In this document: positions 28,183 to 38,400 of the stretch, one piece after another
Layout of the letters: every line of letters begins with the position of its first letter
Position numbering within the stretch: the first letter of the stretch is position 1
NCBI GenBank assembly: GCA_014879875.1
Contig: JACSRF010000180.1
Location: 1-64,000 of the forward strand
Source: Anaerolinea sp.
Lineage (GTDB): Bacteria > Chloroflexota > Anaerolineae > Promineifilales > Promineifilaceae
Reading direction: 5' to 3'
Length of the DNA: 64,000 nucleotides
Notes under the pieces: model-generated
The model's database searches: none
The model's input: only the letters and a program-made list of their open reading frames with translations
What the model was told of the DNA's origin: nothing
Program-made: the position numbers and the translations under genes

Positions 28183-31002
28183 GTGAAAAAAAGGTTTGTT
28201 GGACTAGGTGAACTAATCAACCAACCCGCTTATGTGCGCAAGCATAGTTACAGCCAACGGTATGCGGCACGTTTCTATCGCCCTGTCATCGTCGTTATTA
28301 CATCGCTCATTATTTTGCTCACCGCTGCCCAATACCGGCAGCAAAACCCCATTATTCCCGCCACGCTCCTGCTCTTCCTCCTCCTCTACCTCGTCGTCTT
28401 TGGTTTGCGGATGCGCTTCCTCAAACCAGGGTACAATCTGGAGAAAAATTTTTATCGTCCTCGTCTACAATTTTTGCGCGGCCAGATTTCCTTGCTCGCC
28501 GTCGCGGCCCTGATGCTGCTCCCTGCCATCTATAACCTCACCGATCACAGCCTTTGGATTTTATTCGTGCTGGCAACACTGATCATCAGTGAACACAATT
28601 CGACCCGCGCCGTTCTCCTCACGCTCATCGAAGTCGCCCTGGTTATGCTGGGCATCGCCTATTTTGGCTGGGTGATCAATGGCGGCCGCGGCGCGCCTTT
28701 CCATACATTTCTGGCGGCGCGCTACGTCGTTCTTTACCCCATTCTCGGCATTTGGTTGGTTAATTTTGTCTTTCACTACCTGGTACGCAACATTCAAGGA
28801 CGGGACATTGCCTATGCCCAGCGTCAGGAGTGGCTAAACCTGATCAGCGAACAGTGGACCAATAAAGGCAACCCGCAGGAAAAACGGGCTGCGGTGCTGA
28901 AATGCGCCAATGAGTTAACCAACGCGCGCGCCCAGTTGTGGATTCCTCGCCTCAGCGATCAGGCATTGGTAGACGTGACGGGCAGTCCGGCGACGGCCGT
29001 TATCGAACAAATTGCCGCCGCCGCCAAGCCACACATCATCTGGCATCATGCCACAGATAACTTGCATATCCGGCCGCGCACTGAAGCCGTTTTACAGCAG
29101 GCAGCGCCCACAGAACCGGCGCAAATCGTGCTGCCGATCTATGGGCTGGACGATCCGGGGCGGCTGGTAGGCATTTTAGGACTGGTGTATCAAGTGGCGC
29201 AGCCGACGGATTATGAACTGTTCGGTGATTTTGAGCGGCTGCGCGACCTGGCAAATCATGCGCGACTGGTGCTCATTGTCAGTATGCAGCACGAGCAAGC
29301 GGAGCGGGAAAAACGACTGGCGGCGCGTTTGAACACAACGTTGAACCTGGAAGAAGTGGAACGGCGTATTGTTGATGACGTGATAGATGAATATGGGTTT
29401 GACTTTGCCACCGTGTCGCTGGTTGATCTAAATGAGAACCTGATACGCGTGGTAGCCGACCGGCAGGCTGGCTGGATGGATGATTCGGTGCATACGTTAA
29501 AATGCAACGACATCCAAAGCCTGACTGTCCGCCAGTGTAAAACGCAGCAGAATGACGGCCGTTTGACCGAAAACCTGGACCGGCGCATCTGGCGTAAATA
29601 CAAGCATCGCTTCGTCACCCGCATTTGGGTTCCCATTCCGAACCCGGCCGATCCGCTGCATACAGGGCAGGCAATCGGTACCATCGAAGCCGGTTTTCGT
29701 CACAGCCACCGGCAAGACGTGCCACTGCATTTACAACAGCAGTTAGAAAGTTACGCCATTTTAGCGGGTATTGCCCTGACCAATGCCCGCAACCAACGGG
29801 CGCAGGAAAAGTTGACCAAATCTTTGATTGCCCTGCACCAAATCAGCCGGGAAATTCGCATGTCCACGGCTTTTTACGAACCTTACCAGATGATTCAACT
29901 GGTGGGCGACCACGCACAAAAACTGCTGCGCGCCGACCTGGTGATGATCTACACCAGTGACGACCACGCGCAGCGGTTGAATCTGGCGTACACCGCTAAT
30001 CGGGAAGAGGCGATTCACGGTAACGCGGACCGGTTGAAGGTTTCGTTAGGTGAAGACAATTTCTTGACCCGGCTCTGCCACCACCAACAACCGTATTATG
30101 CGCCAACTGTGCGTGATGATCTGAATTTGATTTACATCAGCGAAAACGGCCGTTCCCCTAAAACGCGCACCTTTACCCAACGGCAAAACATCAAGTCCTT
30201 TGCCGGCGTCCCCCTGATCGGCAAAGGCAAGCGGTGTATCGGCCTGCTCTGTATCAACTATCGCCGCCGCAACCGCTTCGAGAAAGGGGAACGGCAAATC
30301 ATCGAACTGTTTGCCGAGCAGGCCACACTGGCTATCGAGGAAACGTACCAACACCGGCACGCGCGCACCATTGCCATTGCCCAGGAACGCAACAACCTGG
30401 GCACAGAACTGCATCATAATTTGTCACAACACTTACACGGTCTTTTTCTCAGCGTCAAAACAGCCAGAGTCTACGCCGAACGGCAAAACCTGGACAAAGC
30501 GCAAATGGCTCTGCAAAAAAGCGAACACATTGCTGAGTCCAGCCTCAACGCGATGGAGAACATGCTCACCCATTTACATGAACGCATTCAACCGGGGCTG
30601 GACTTTGAAGCGGAACTGCGCGGGCAAATTACGCAGGTTGAGAGCGTTTACACCACGAATATTCTCTTTTATGCGGACGTGCAGCAGCGCGTACCGGAAC
30701 AGATTCAATTTTATCTACTGCGTATTGCCTGGGAAGCATTGAACAACGCTGTGCGCCACGCGCGCTGTGAAAACATCCACATTCGTTACTACGCCGACCA
30801 TTCCCTGGCCGAATTGGTGATTCAAGATGATGGACTGGGCTTCGACGTGCAGAAAGCGCGGGAAACAGGGCGTTATGGCCTCAGCGCCATGAATTATTTT
30901 GCCCACCAACTCAACAGCCAATTAATCATCCAATCACAAATTGGGCGCGGAACCCACATCATGTTACAGGTGGAACTCCCGCCACAGGAGCAATACGAAT
31001 GA
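28183..31002 (+). CDS. membrane sensor histidine kinase, GAF domains, NarL-type (HisKA_3-like)
   Basis: N-term TM segments, GAF-like regions, ERNNLGTELHHNLSQHLHGL dimerisation box, EALNNAVRHA and DDGLGFD ATPase motifs; GTG with GGAAGGAA SD (ORF track start 28159). Confidence 0.9.
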   Translation: MKKRFVGLGELINQPAYVRKHSYSQRYAARFYRPVIVVITSLIILLTAAQYRQQNPIIPATLLLFLLLYLVVFGLRMRFLKPGYNLEKNFYRPRLQFLRGQISLLAVAALMLLPAIYNLTDHSLWILFVLATLIISEHNSTRAVLLTLIEVALVMLGIAYFGWVINGGRGAPFHTFLAARYVVLYPILGIWLVNFVFHYLVRNIQGRDIAYAQRQEWLNLISEQWTNKGNPQEKRAAVLKCANELTNARAQLWIPRLSDQALVDVTGSPATAVIEQIAAAAKPHIIWHHATDNLHIRPRTEAVLQQAAPTEPAQIVLPIYGLDDPGRLVGILGLVYQVAQPTDYELFGDFERLRDLANHARLVLIVSMQHEQAEREKRLAARLNTTLNLEEVERRIVDDVIDEYGFDFATVSLVDLNENLIRVVADRQAGWMDDSVHTLKCNDIQSLTVRQCKTQQNDGRLTENLDRRIWRKYKHRFVTRIWVPIPNPADPLHTGQAIGTIEAGFRHSHRQDVPLHLQQQLESYAILAGIALTNARNQRAQEKLTKSLIALHQISREIRMSTAFYEPYQMIQLVGDHAQKLLRADLVMIYTSDDHAQRLNLAYTANREEAIHGNADRLKVSLGEDNFLTRLCHHQQPYYAPTVRDDLNLIYISENGRSPKTRTFTQRQNIKSFAGVPLIGKGKRCIGLLCINYRRRNRFEKGERQIIELFAEQATLAIEETYQHRHARTIAIAQERNNLGTELHHNLSQHLHGLFLSVKTARVYAERQNLDKAQMALQKSEHIAESSLNAMENMLTHLHERIQPGLDFEAELRGQITQVESVYTTNILFYADVQQRVPEQIQFYLLRIAWEALNNAVRHARCENIHIRYYADHSLAELVIQDDGLGFDVQKARETGRYGLSAMNYFAHQLNSQLIIQSQIGRGTHIMLQVELPPQEQYE

Positions 31003-31667
31003 CCTCACCCATCACCGTTCTTATTGTTGATGACCACCCGATTGCCGCCGATGGCTTGATCAGTTATCTAGAAACGGCCGATGACATCCTTGTGCGCTGC
31101 ACCTGCACTCGTGGCGAAGAGGTGAACGCCGCCATCATGGAGCACCATCCTGACGTGGTGCTGTTGGACCTGGAATTGGACGGCTCGCAGATCAGCGGGT
31201 TGGAAGTTGCCGCAATGATCCAACAATTATCCCCGCAAACCAAAATCCTGGTCATATCCGCTTTTGCCGATCAGCGGCATGTCCTGGATGCGCTTAACAT
31301 TGGCGTGGATGGCTACGTGCTGAAAACGTCGGCGCGCCTGGATTTGATTGAAGCGGTGCGGCGAGTGGCGGCCGGGCACAACATTTTCGATCCGCGCGTC
31401 ACTAAAATTTTGCAAATGTTCCTCAATAAGCCGGAAAGTTCCACGGCCGCCGATGATAATGGCGACGTGGAACTAACCGGCCGCGAATGGGACGTTCTCA
31501 CCTTGATCGCCGATAATTTGCCCAATGAGGAAATCGCCAACGAGTTGACCATTGCGGTGGGCACGGTCAAAACGCACGTCAGCAACATTTTGCGCAAATT
31601 GGGCCTGAAGAACCGCCAGGAAGCACAGGTCTGGTTTCACCTGAATCATCCCACACCCCCGATGTAA
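30999..31667 (+). CDS. NarL/LuxR-family response regulator
   Basis: VLIVDDHPIAADGL...VVLLDLELDGSQ...LKTSA; C-term LTGREWDVLTLIADNLPNEEIANELTIAVGTVKTHVSNILRKL; ATGA overlap with kinase. Confidence 0.95.
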   Translation: MTSPITVLIVDDHPIAADGLISYLETADDILVRCTCTRGEEVNAAIMEHHPDVVLLDLELDGSQISGLEVAAMIQQLSPQTKILVISAFADQRHVLDALNIGVDGYVLKTSARLDLIEAVRRVAAGHNIFDPRVTKILQMFLNKPESSTAADDNGDVELTGREWDVLTLIADNLPNEEIANELTIAVGTVKTHVSNILRKLGLKNRQEAQVWFHLNHPTPPM

Positions 31668-31676
31668 CTACCCCCG

Positions 31677-31691
31677 CCTACAACCAGGATA
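31677..31691. repeat. 15-bp direct repeat copy 2 CCTACAACCAGGATA
   Basis: Exact copy of 28041-28055; here followed by the inverted arm GGTTGTAGG. Confidence 0.7.
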
Positions 31692-31817
31692 TAGTCAAGG
31701 TTGTAGGCAAAATATATCCCCACAATCCATCCTCGACATCTGGCAACCATCCCCCTGATCCAGCATACTGTTGGCATACGTTAAGGTACGTGAACAATCT
31801 AAAAAGGAGGTTCAACA

Positions 31818-31934
31818 ATGGTCACGCTTCCGCTAACGACGCTCTTAACTGTTTTACTGGTCGCATTTGTTTTAGGGGTCGTCGCCTTGCCACTGCTGCT
31901 GGTTTACCTGGTCTGGAATGCAGACATCAAATAA
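31818..31934 (+). CDS. 38-aa single-TM peptide MVTLPLTTLLTVLLVAFVLGVVALPLLLVYLVWNADIK
   Basis: AAAGGAGG SD 8 nt upstream of ATG, strongly hydrophobic, intact stop; too short for the ORF track. Confidence 0.7.
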   Translation: MVTLPLTTLLTVLLVAFVLGVVALPLLLVYLVWNADIK

Positions 31935-31970
31935 CGATTAGCAGTACGGGGGAGACGAGACACGTTATCA

Positions 31971-31999
31971 GAACGGCGTTCCTGTTGGGGACGCCGTTC
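31971..31999. repeat. intergenic hairpin GAACGGCGTTCC-TGTTG-GGGACGCCGTTC
   Basis: 12-bp stem with one G-T wobble; resembles the 5382-5417 hairpin. Confidence 0.55.
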
Positions 32000-32049
32000 C
32001 ATAAGGAAGAAGGTTGGTTTTTGGTTTCATGAGCTGGAAGGAGGTTGCC

Positions 32050-32742
32050 ATGCTTATTCAACAAAATAACGGACCACTCGTCATGCTGGCGCTGCTCATC
32101 CTGGCGCTGGCCGTTGCCCTGGGAATGCTTTGGGCAGGGACAGAAGCAGTAAACCCGACGGAAACAGCACAGCTTGCTAACATCAGAGGTACACAGGCGG
32201 CGATGGAGAATGACCAAAGGGTCGCCATGTGGGCGGCAACACAAACGCCCCTGGTGGCGATAGCCCAGGCAACGGCCGTTCCCATGCAGCTAACCGTCGC
32301 CCACGCCACCCACGAGGCCGTTATCGCACAAGCGACGCAAATGGCTGTCGCCAACGCAGCGCAGGCGACACGGCAGCGGCTAGAGAGTGAAGCAACCCGC
32401 ACCCAAATGATCCTGGACGCGCAAAGGCAGGAACAAGACAAAGGTACGCAACAGGCACAAACGGAAAACAGGCTGGCGCTGATCCTGGCGGCGGTCATTG
32501 GGGGAACGGTTCTGATCTGTGTCGGAGTCGGCGCATACGTCCTGACGCAGTGGCAAAAAGCGCAAACCGCTGCCCACGCTGCCCGCGCTTACGCCGAACA
32601 GCGCCGTCTCCTCATTGTGCAGGCCGCGTTGAAGGAACAGGAAGGGAGATGGAACGCAGCGGTCAAAGCGACAAACGGCCGTTCCCAACCCGCTCTCCAC
32701 CAACCTGATGAGGTCACACATCCCCAACGGCCGTCGGCATAA
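32050..32742 (+). CDS. membrane protein with central Ala/Gln/Thr-rich coiled coil and two TM segments
   Basis: AAGGAGG SD before ATG 32050; MLIQQNNGPLVMLALLILALAVALGMLWAG... and LALILAAVIGGTVLICVGVGAYVLTQW. Confidence 0.7.
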   Translation: MLIQQNNGPLVMLALLILALAVALGMLWAGTEAVNPTETAQLANIRGTQAAMENDQRVAMWAATQTPLVAIAQATAVPMQLTVAHATHEAVIAQATQMAVANAAQATRQRLESEATRTQMILDAQRQEQDKGTQQAQTENRLALILAAVIGGTVLICVGVGAYVLTQWQKAQTAAHAARAYAEQRRLLIVQAALKEQEGRWNAAVKATNGRSQPALHQPDEVTHPQRPSA

Positions 32743-32773
32743 CCGGACCGTGCTGTATATTGGTACGATTCGA

Positions 32774-32920
32774 CTAAAGCGGCCTGTCGCCGTACCTGAA
32801 AAACTCCACGTCACGAATGCGGCTGAGTAAGCCATGCAGGGCCGCCTGGTCTGCCACTGGCCCGGCCAGCCGGGTCGGGCCAGATGGCTTGTCGTTTCGT
32901 ACTATTGCGTGCTTCGGCAT
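32774..32920 (-). pseudogene. 48-aa ORF matching the C-terminus of a small conserved GPVADQAALHGLL-type protein, probable truncated remnant
   Basis: MPKHAIVRNDKPSGPTRLAGPVADQAALHGLLSRIRDVEFFRYGDRPL; family recalled from memory, N-terminal half missing. Confidence 0.5.
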
Positions 32921-33002
32921 CGTAAGGCGATTGAATCAGAAGTCGCTTTGATGGAATCCGCTCAAAGTAAGATTTCTATTTGAGGCAAGACGATGGGTAA
33001 TT

Positions 33003-34376
33003 CTAATAATTGTCGTTGGCCGCTAGGTTTTCATTCATCGTGGTGCGCTGCAGGCGCGTGTTGTCTCCTTCCAGTATAGCATCTGGCAACTCAGTCTCAA
33101 TGAGCCGCACATTTGGATTCCAATATGTGACGCCAACTAAAACGAGCGTCAGAACACCGATATTAATAAACAGCAAACCAATCCCCCTACCTGTTCCAGT
33201 GCCTAAAATGTTTCCGATCAACGTCACCCCCAACACCCCATCAGAGCGCATCAATGGCTCATAGACGTTGTCCGCGAGTGGGCCGGCCACCAGGTTCGCT
33301 ATCGGACGAGCGGCAGTTGCAATCATCCCACTTAAGGCGAAAAAGCGCCCCTGCACATCAGCAGCCACTTTCGTTTGAAAAAGCGCCTGTGTTGACCCAT
33401 CCATAATGGGCAGACAGAAGAAGAAGATAAATCCGGCCACAGTATATAGAAGGATGGAAGGTGGCAACCCGATAGCAATGATACAAAGACCAATGACAAA
33501 CATCCCGCCAAAGATACCGACAACGCGCTTCTGGGGACCTCCCCAAATGCCCATGGTCAATGCACCTGCCAACATACCAAACCCGCCAACCGTCATAATC
33601 GTCCCTAACACAGTTGGCGAAGCGGTGGATAATATGAGAGGGGTTACCAAAATGGTGATCAATCCTGAAACAAAATTGGTACAGGCAAAAAATAGCATCA
33701 GCCTCAATAAGCCGGGACGTGTGGTGATATATGCCCAACCATATGCTGCCTCGCGCCAGATAGAACCTTTGTTGTGCTCGTTTCCATCGCTTTTTTCTGG
33801 TTTAGGAAACCGAACCAGGGCCAGTGCAATCAAAGAAGCCAAATAGGTCACAAAGTCAATCAGCATGACCCCGCGTAATTCAATCGTGATCAAAAGAAAG
33901 CCGGCTACAACCGGAGCAATGATTTGCGCCAGTGCATTTGCGCCAGTGATTACGCCGTTGGCGCGACCTAAATGTTCTTTGGGCACCAAGAGGGGAATCG
34001 AAGCTGTAAAAGCTGGTTGTTGGAAGGCAGTTGAGAGAGAGGTGATAACGGCGGCCAGGTAAATGTGCCAGGTCAACAGTTGTTCGTTCGTCAACAGCCA
34101 AAATAAAGTAAAGGTTGTAATTGCAGCGGCCGTGTCACTCACAATGATTACAACACGCCGATCCCATCGATCCACGAGGCTGCCCGCAATCGGTGCAAGC
34201 AAAATACCCGGCAGTGTCAAGCAGACAGCATTGATTGCCAGAGGGGTTACAGACCCTGTCTTTTGATAAAGCCAGACCGTGAGCGCAAACCCTGTCAGGC
34301 TTGAGCCAATGAGCGAGATAAGCTGCCCAACCGCATAAACCGTAAAAGCCTGTATACCATAAAAAGTACGTTTCAT
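33003..34376 (-). CDS. MFS transporter, probable exporter of the PKS/NRPS product
   Basis: 12-TM-like; VYAVGQLISLIGSSLTGFALTVWLYQKTGSVTPLA...PIAGSLVDRWDRR. Confidence 0.88.
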   Translation of the reverse strand: MKRTFYGIQAFTVYAVGQLISLIGSSLTGFALTVWLYQKTGSVTPLAINAVCLTLPGILLAPIAGSLVDRWDRRVVIIVSDTAAAITTFTLFWLLTNEQLLTWHIYLAAVITSLSTAFQQPAFTASIPLLVPKEHLGRANGVITGANALAQIIAPVVAGFLLITIELRGVMLIDFVTYLASLIALALVRFPKPEKSDGNEHNKGSIWREAAYGWAYITTRPGLLRLMLFFACTNFVSGLITILVTPLILSTASPTVLGTIMTVGGFGMLAGALTMGIWGGPQKRVVGIFGGMFVIGLCIIAIGLPPSILLYTVAGFIFFFCLPIMDGSTQALFQTKVAADVQGRFFALSGMIATAARPIANLVAGPLADNVYEPLMRSDGVLGVTLIGNILGTGTGRGIGLLFINIGVLTLVLVGVTYWNPNVRLIETELPDAILEGDNTRLQRTTMNENLAANDNY

Positions 34377-34576
34377 AGGATTACCTCGTCAACAGAGTTG
34401 TTTCTTAAATAATTGAGAATGAAATTCCAAAAACCTATGACCATACCAATCACGTCATCACCAATGAGTACATTCAGTAAAGGTTTGTGCCAGTAGAAGA
34501 AACATTTTATCCAACATTGTATGAGCGGTTCTCTTGTCACTTCAGTTTTAAGAAAGAACAACCCTGCTTTACAAAA

Positions 34577-35485
34577 TTAATCTTTTAACAATGCCTGATC
34601 AAAGAATTCAAGCACCCGTTCTTCGTATTCTTGTTGGCGCGTTGTGGGGCCGCTGCAATGTGTCGCCTCAGGTATATTCCATACTGTTTTAGGTTCCTGG
34701 GCAAAAGAGAAAATATAATCACCTTGTCGCTGCTCAAATCCTGTTCCAGCCGAAATAATGAGAAGTGGACGTGGGGCAATCTGCGTAACAGCTTCTGTCA
34801 GGGGCATGGGTGCAGAACTACCCGTAAACCATTCCATGAATTTAAAAAAGGAAGGAAACATCAAGATGTTCATCACATCTTCAAGATTTGCTGGTGGCGA
34901 AACATCTCGAAAAGTTGTATGAAATGGAGCATCAGCAATGACAGCCTGGATGCTGTCGTTTTGTGCGGCAGAGGCAATGGCAATTTCAGCTCCCATTGAG
35001 CAACCCATAACCCCGATTTTCTGTGGGTTTACATCTGGGCGATTTTGTACATATCGAACTGCGTGATTCACATCCGCAATATCAAGCCAGCCATAGGTGA
35101 GTTGTTTCCCTTCACTTTCACCAGTGGCGCGTTGATCGTACATGAGTACTCCGTAGCCCTGTGCGGCTAACATACGGGCATAGGCAGATGATCCAAAACG
35201 GTCGCCACCATACCCATGCAGTAGAATAACGGCCGTGTCATTTTGCGAAGGAATATACCAGCCATACAGCCTGACACCGTCATCTGCCGTTAAAACAACA
35301 TCTTCATACAAAAACCCCCAATCAGAAGGTGTCTGACAGCAGACGGCATGATGCGAGGAACGGGTCAATCCGTAAGCAGAAACAAGAGGAAGCCCTACTA
35401 AAATGCCCAGTACAAACACAAGGATGCTAAAAATCAGTAATTTCATCCAATATCTCCAAAACGATTTCTTTTTTTCTGTTTTCAT
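34577..35485 (-). CDS. alpha/beta hydrolase with N-terminal membrane anchor
   Basis: VILLHGYGGDRFGSSAYARMLAAQGYGVLMYDQRATGESEG...IGVMGCSMGAEIAIA. Confidence 0.85.
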   Translation of the reverse strand: MKTEKKKSFWRYWMKLLIFSILVFVLGILVGLPLVSAYGLTRSSHHAVCCQTPSDWGFLYEDVVLTADDGVRLYGWYIPSQNDTAVILLHGYGGDRFGSSAYARMLAAQGYGVLMYDQRATGESEGKQLTYGWLDIADVNHAVRYVQNRPDVNPQKIGVMGCSMGAEIAIASAAQNDSIQAVIADAPFHTTFRDVSPPANLEDVMNILMFPSFFKFMEWFTGSSAPMPLTEAVTQIAPRPLLIISAGTGFEQRQGDYIFSFAQEPKTVWNIPEATHCSGPTTRQQEYEERVLEFFDQALLKD

Positions 35486-35498
35486 GCTTCGTAACAAC

Positions 35499-38400
35499 TC
35501 ACACTTTCATCAAATCTAAATATCTCTGTAACTGATGGGCCAACACACGGGCATTATCTGCATCTGTTATCATGCTGACATGATCACCTGGCACAGGCAT
35601 AATTTCAAACTTGCCAGAGAGTAAAGGTGACCATCCTAAGTCATATACTTGATCAGAGGGATGCTCAACTGCACGAAACAGGACTGTCTGCCCAGGATAT
35701 GGTGTTTGTAAGTAGGGTTCTAATGTATAGCGAAGCTCGGCGTTTTCCACAGCCTGACGGACCCGTAAAATGTTGTGCATATAATCGATTTCAATGTCTA
35801 CGGGCACAGTCTGACGCGATTTTGCCAGTGCCAGTCCCTGTTTCATGATATGATCGATCAATGCCGGAAATGGGAGCTGCAAACACTGCTCTACAGTCAA
35901 CTGTACTAGTTGATGTGCTTTTGCCTGTTGCAATAGTTTTTCAAGCAACACATCCCGCGAGAAATTGCTGCTTGTGAACAGGTGGGTGTATTGAATTGAG
36001 GCGAAGTGAAAGGGAACCCCCGCCAGTTCTGCTGCAACGTGGAGAGCGAGATAAATCGTTAATAAATCCCCTGTGGGGTCCAGGGCAGTCAGATCGATGC
36101 GGACGAATGGGTTTTCCAACTGCGCTGTTGTGTCTAATAGAGCCAGAAGTTCAACGGTTTCCCCTTGTTGATGTAGCTGCTGTGCCATTTCATAAGCGAC
36201 CAGCCCACCAAAACAGTACCCGACCAACCAATAAGGCCCCTCCGGTTGTTGTTGGCGAATGTGCGTTATATAGTGAGATGCCATTTCTTCGACTGTTGTG
36301 AATGGTTTTTGACGGCCGTTTAACCCCACCGCCTCAATCCCGTAAAAAGGGCGCCTCAAAACCAGGTGACGGGACAAATTATGATAAAAAAGGGCGTTAC
36401 CCTCCACCGCATGAATGCCATAGATAGGCGGATTTATTTCACCTGGTTTAATGAGCAGTAGAGGTGATGAAGATGTTGGTGGTTCTGCATCTTGCCGTAG
36501 AACTGCCGCTAGCGCTTCAATGGTTGGCTCTTGCATCAATGCCGAAAGAGGCACATACTGGTTAGATGCCTGTTGTATCCGTGACATCAGGCGCAGGGCT
36601 AACAGCGAATGCCCACCCAAGTCAAAGAAACTGTCCTTGACGCCAACAGGATTGACCGACAGCAAGTCTTCCCAAATTTGCACCAAGTGCAGTTCAACTG
36701 CATCTCGTGGTGCGACATAATTCGTGGAGCCAGCCTGTGTGTGGTCTGGTATGGGGAGGGCTGCTTTGTCTATCTTGCCATTCGGCGTCAACGGGAAAGC
36801 GTCAAGTTGCATAAACATGGTCGGTATCATGTATTTTGGTAGTTTATCTGCTAAAAACAGGGTTAGCGTTTCCTTTAAGTTTATCTGCTCTTTTGTAATT
36901 GTTGGGCTTGCAACGATGTATGCAGCCAGGCAAGGCGCTTCCTGGTCTGTTTGTGTGGTTACAAATGATTTATCCACCAGAGGGTGAGTGTCTAAAACAG
37001 CTTTTATTTCACCAGGTTCGATCCGAAAACCGCGAATCTTTACCTGATCATCACTCCGACCCAAAAACACGACTTTCCCATCAGGCAAGTACCGTGTGCG
37101 GTCTCCCGTTTGATAAAGACGCGCGCCAGGCGTGCCGCTAAATGGATTGGGAAGGAAGCGTTCGGCTGTGAGCGCGGGACGGTTTAAGTATCCTCTGCCG
37201 ACACCGCTTCCACCGATGTATAACTCACCAACGACTCCGACAGGAACAGGTTGCAGATTGCTATCCAGGATATACAGTTTTGTGTTGGCAAGCGGATACC
37301 CAATCGGGATATGATGCCAGGGTTGATCGTCCTGGCAAGAGGATTGGAATAATGCCGCGGTGACTGTTGTTTCTGTCGGACCATAAGTGTTAAACCATTT
37401 GATTCGCCCTTCGCCCAGGTGGACTGCTTCTGCAAACAGTTTTGGTGAAGGCGACTCGGCGTTCAACCACACCATACGCAAGGAAGCAGGCATCGAAAGG
37501 GATGTATGCTTGGCGGCGATGATCCACTCCTGCCAAAAAGCGACAGGCAGGCTTAACACTGTGATGCGGAACTGTTCGATCAGGTCATGAAACGGCCGTC
37601 CCGGAACAATCATCTCTTCTGGTTTCAAAACGACAGTGGCTCCACACAAAAGGGCAGGATAAATCTCCTCGACAGTCGCATCAAAACTAAGCGGGGCAAA
37701 TTGTAACACGCGATCCAATGGAGCGAGTTCAAAAGCGGCCATAATTGCCGCCAGATAATGCAGCATCGTTTTGTGGGTCGCCATCACCCCTTTGGGGTGG
37801 CCAGTCGAGCCAGACGTGTAGGTAAGATAAGCCAGATTATCAGGATGGAGCGGTACTTGGGGCGGCTCTGCGGCGTGAGGGATAGCTGCAATATCAGGCC
37901 AGGCTTCGTCTAGATAAACGTGTGTGGCCTGATGCAGTGGCAGTTTGTCCGTCAACGAGCGGTGGGTCAACAAAAGCAACAGTTGGGTGTCTGCCAACAT
38001 CCAGGCGATGCGTTCTTGTGGATAAGCCGGATCGAGCGGCACATAGGCCCCGCCTGCTTTAAGCACGGCAAGCATACTAATGACGGCATCTAGTGAGCGA
38101 GGTAGATAAAGCCCGACAAAAACATCAGGACCAACACCACGTTGTCTCAGATAGTGGGCTAGTTGGTTAGCACGCTGTTCTAATTCACCATAGGTTATGC
38201 TTTGAGCGCCATAGATAACGGCCGTTTTATCTGGCGTCTTCATCGTCTGTGCCGTAAACCAGGTGTGTACAAACGAGTGGGATGGCAAGACAAGCTGTGT
38301 GCGCTCATTCCACGTTGTTAGCTGCTGCTGTTCGGCCTTTGTGACCAAAGGCAAATCGGAGACAAAGGTCGCCGGTTTAGTCAACGCCGCTTCGAGCAGT

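Noticed and set aside
34577-35485. Alpha/beta hydrolase as a type II thioesterase of the cluster
   Set aside because: N-terminal TM anchor and GCSMG pattern resemble general membrane-anchored hydrolases; a type II TE call is not supported
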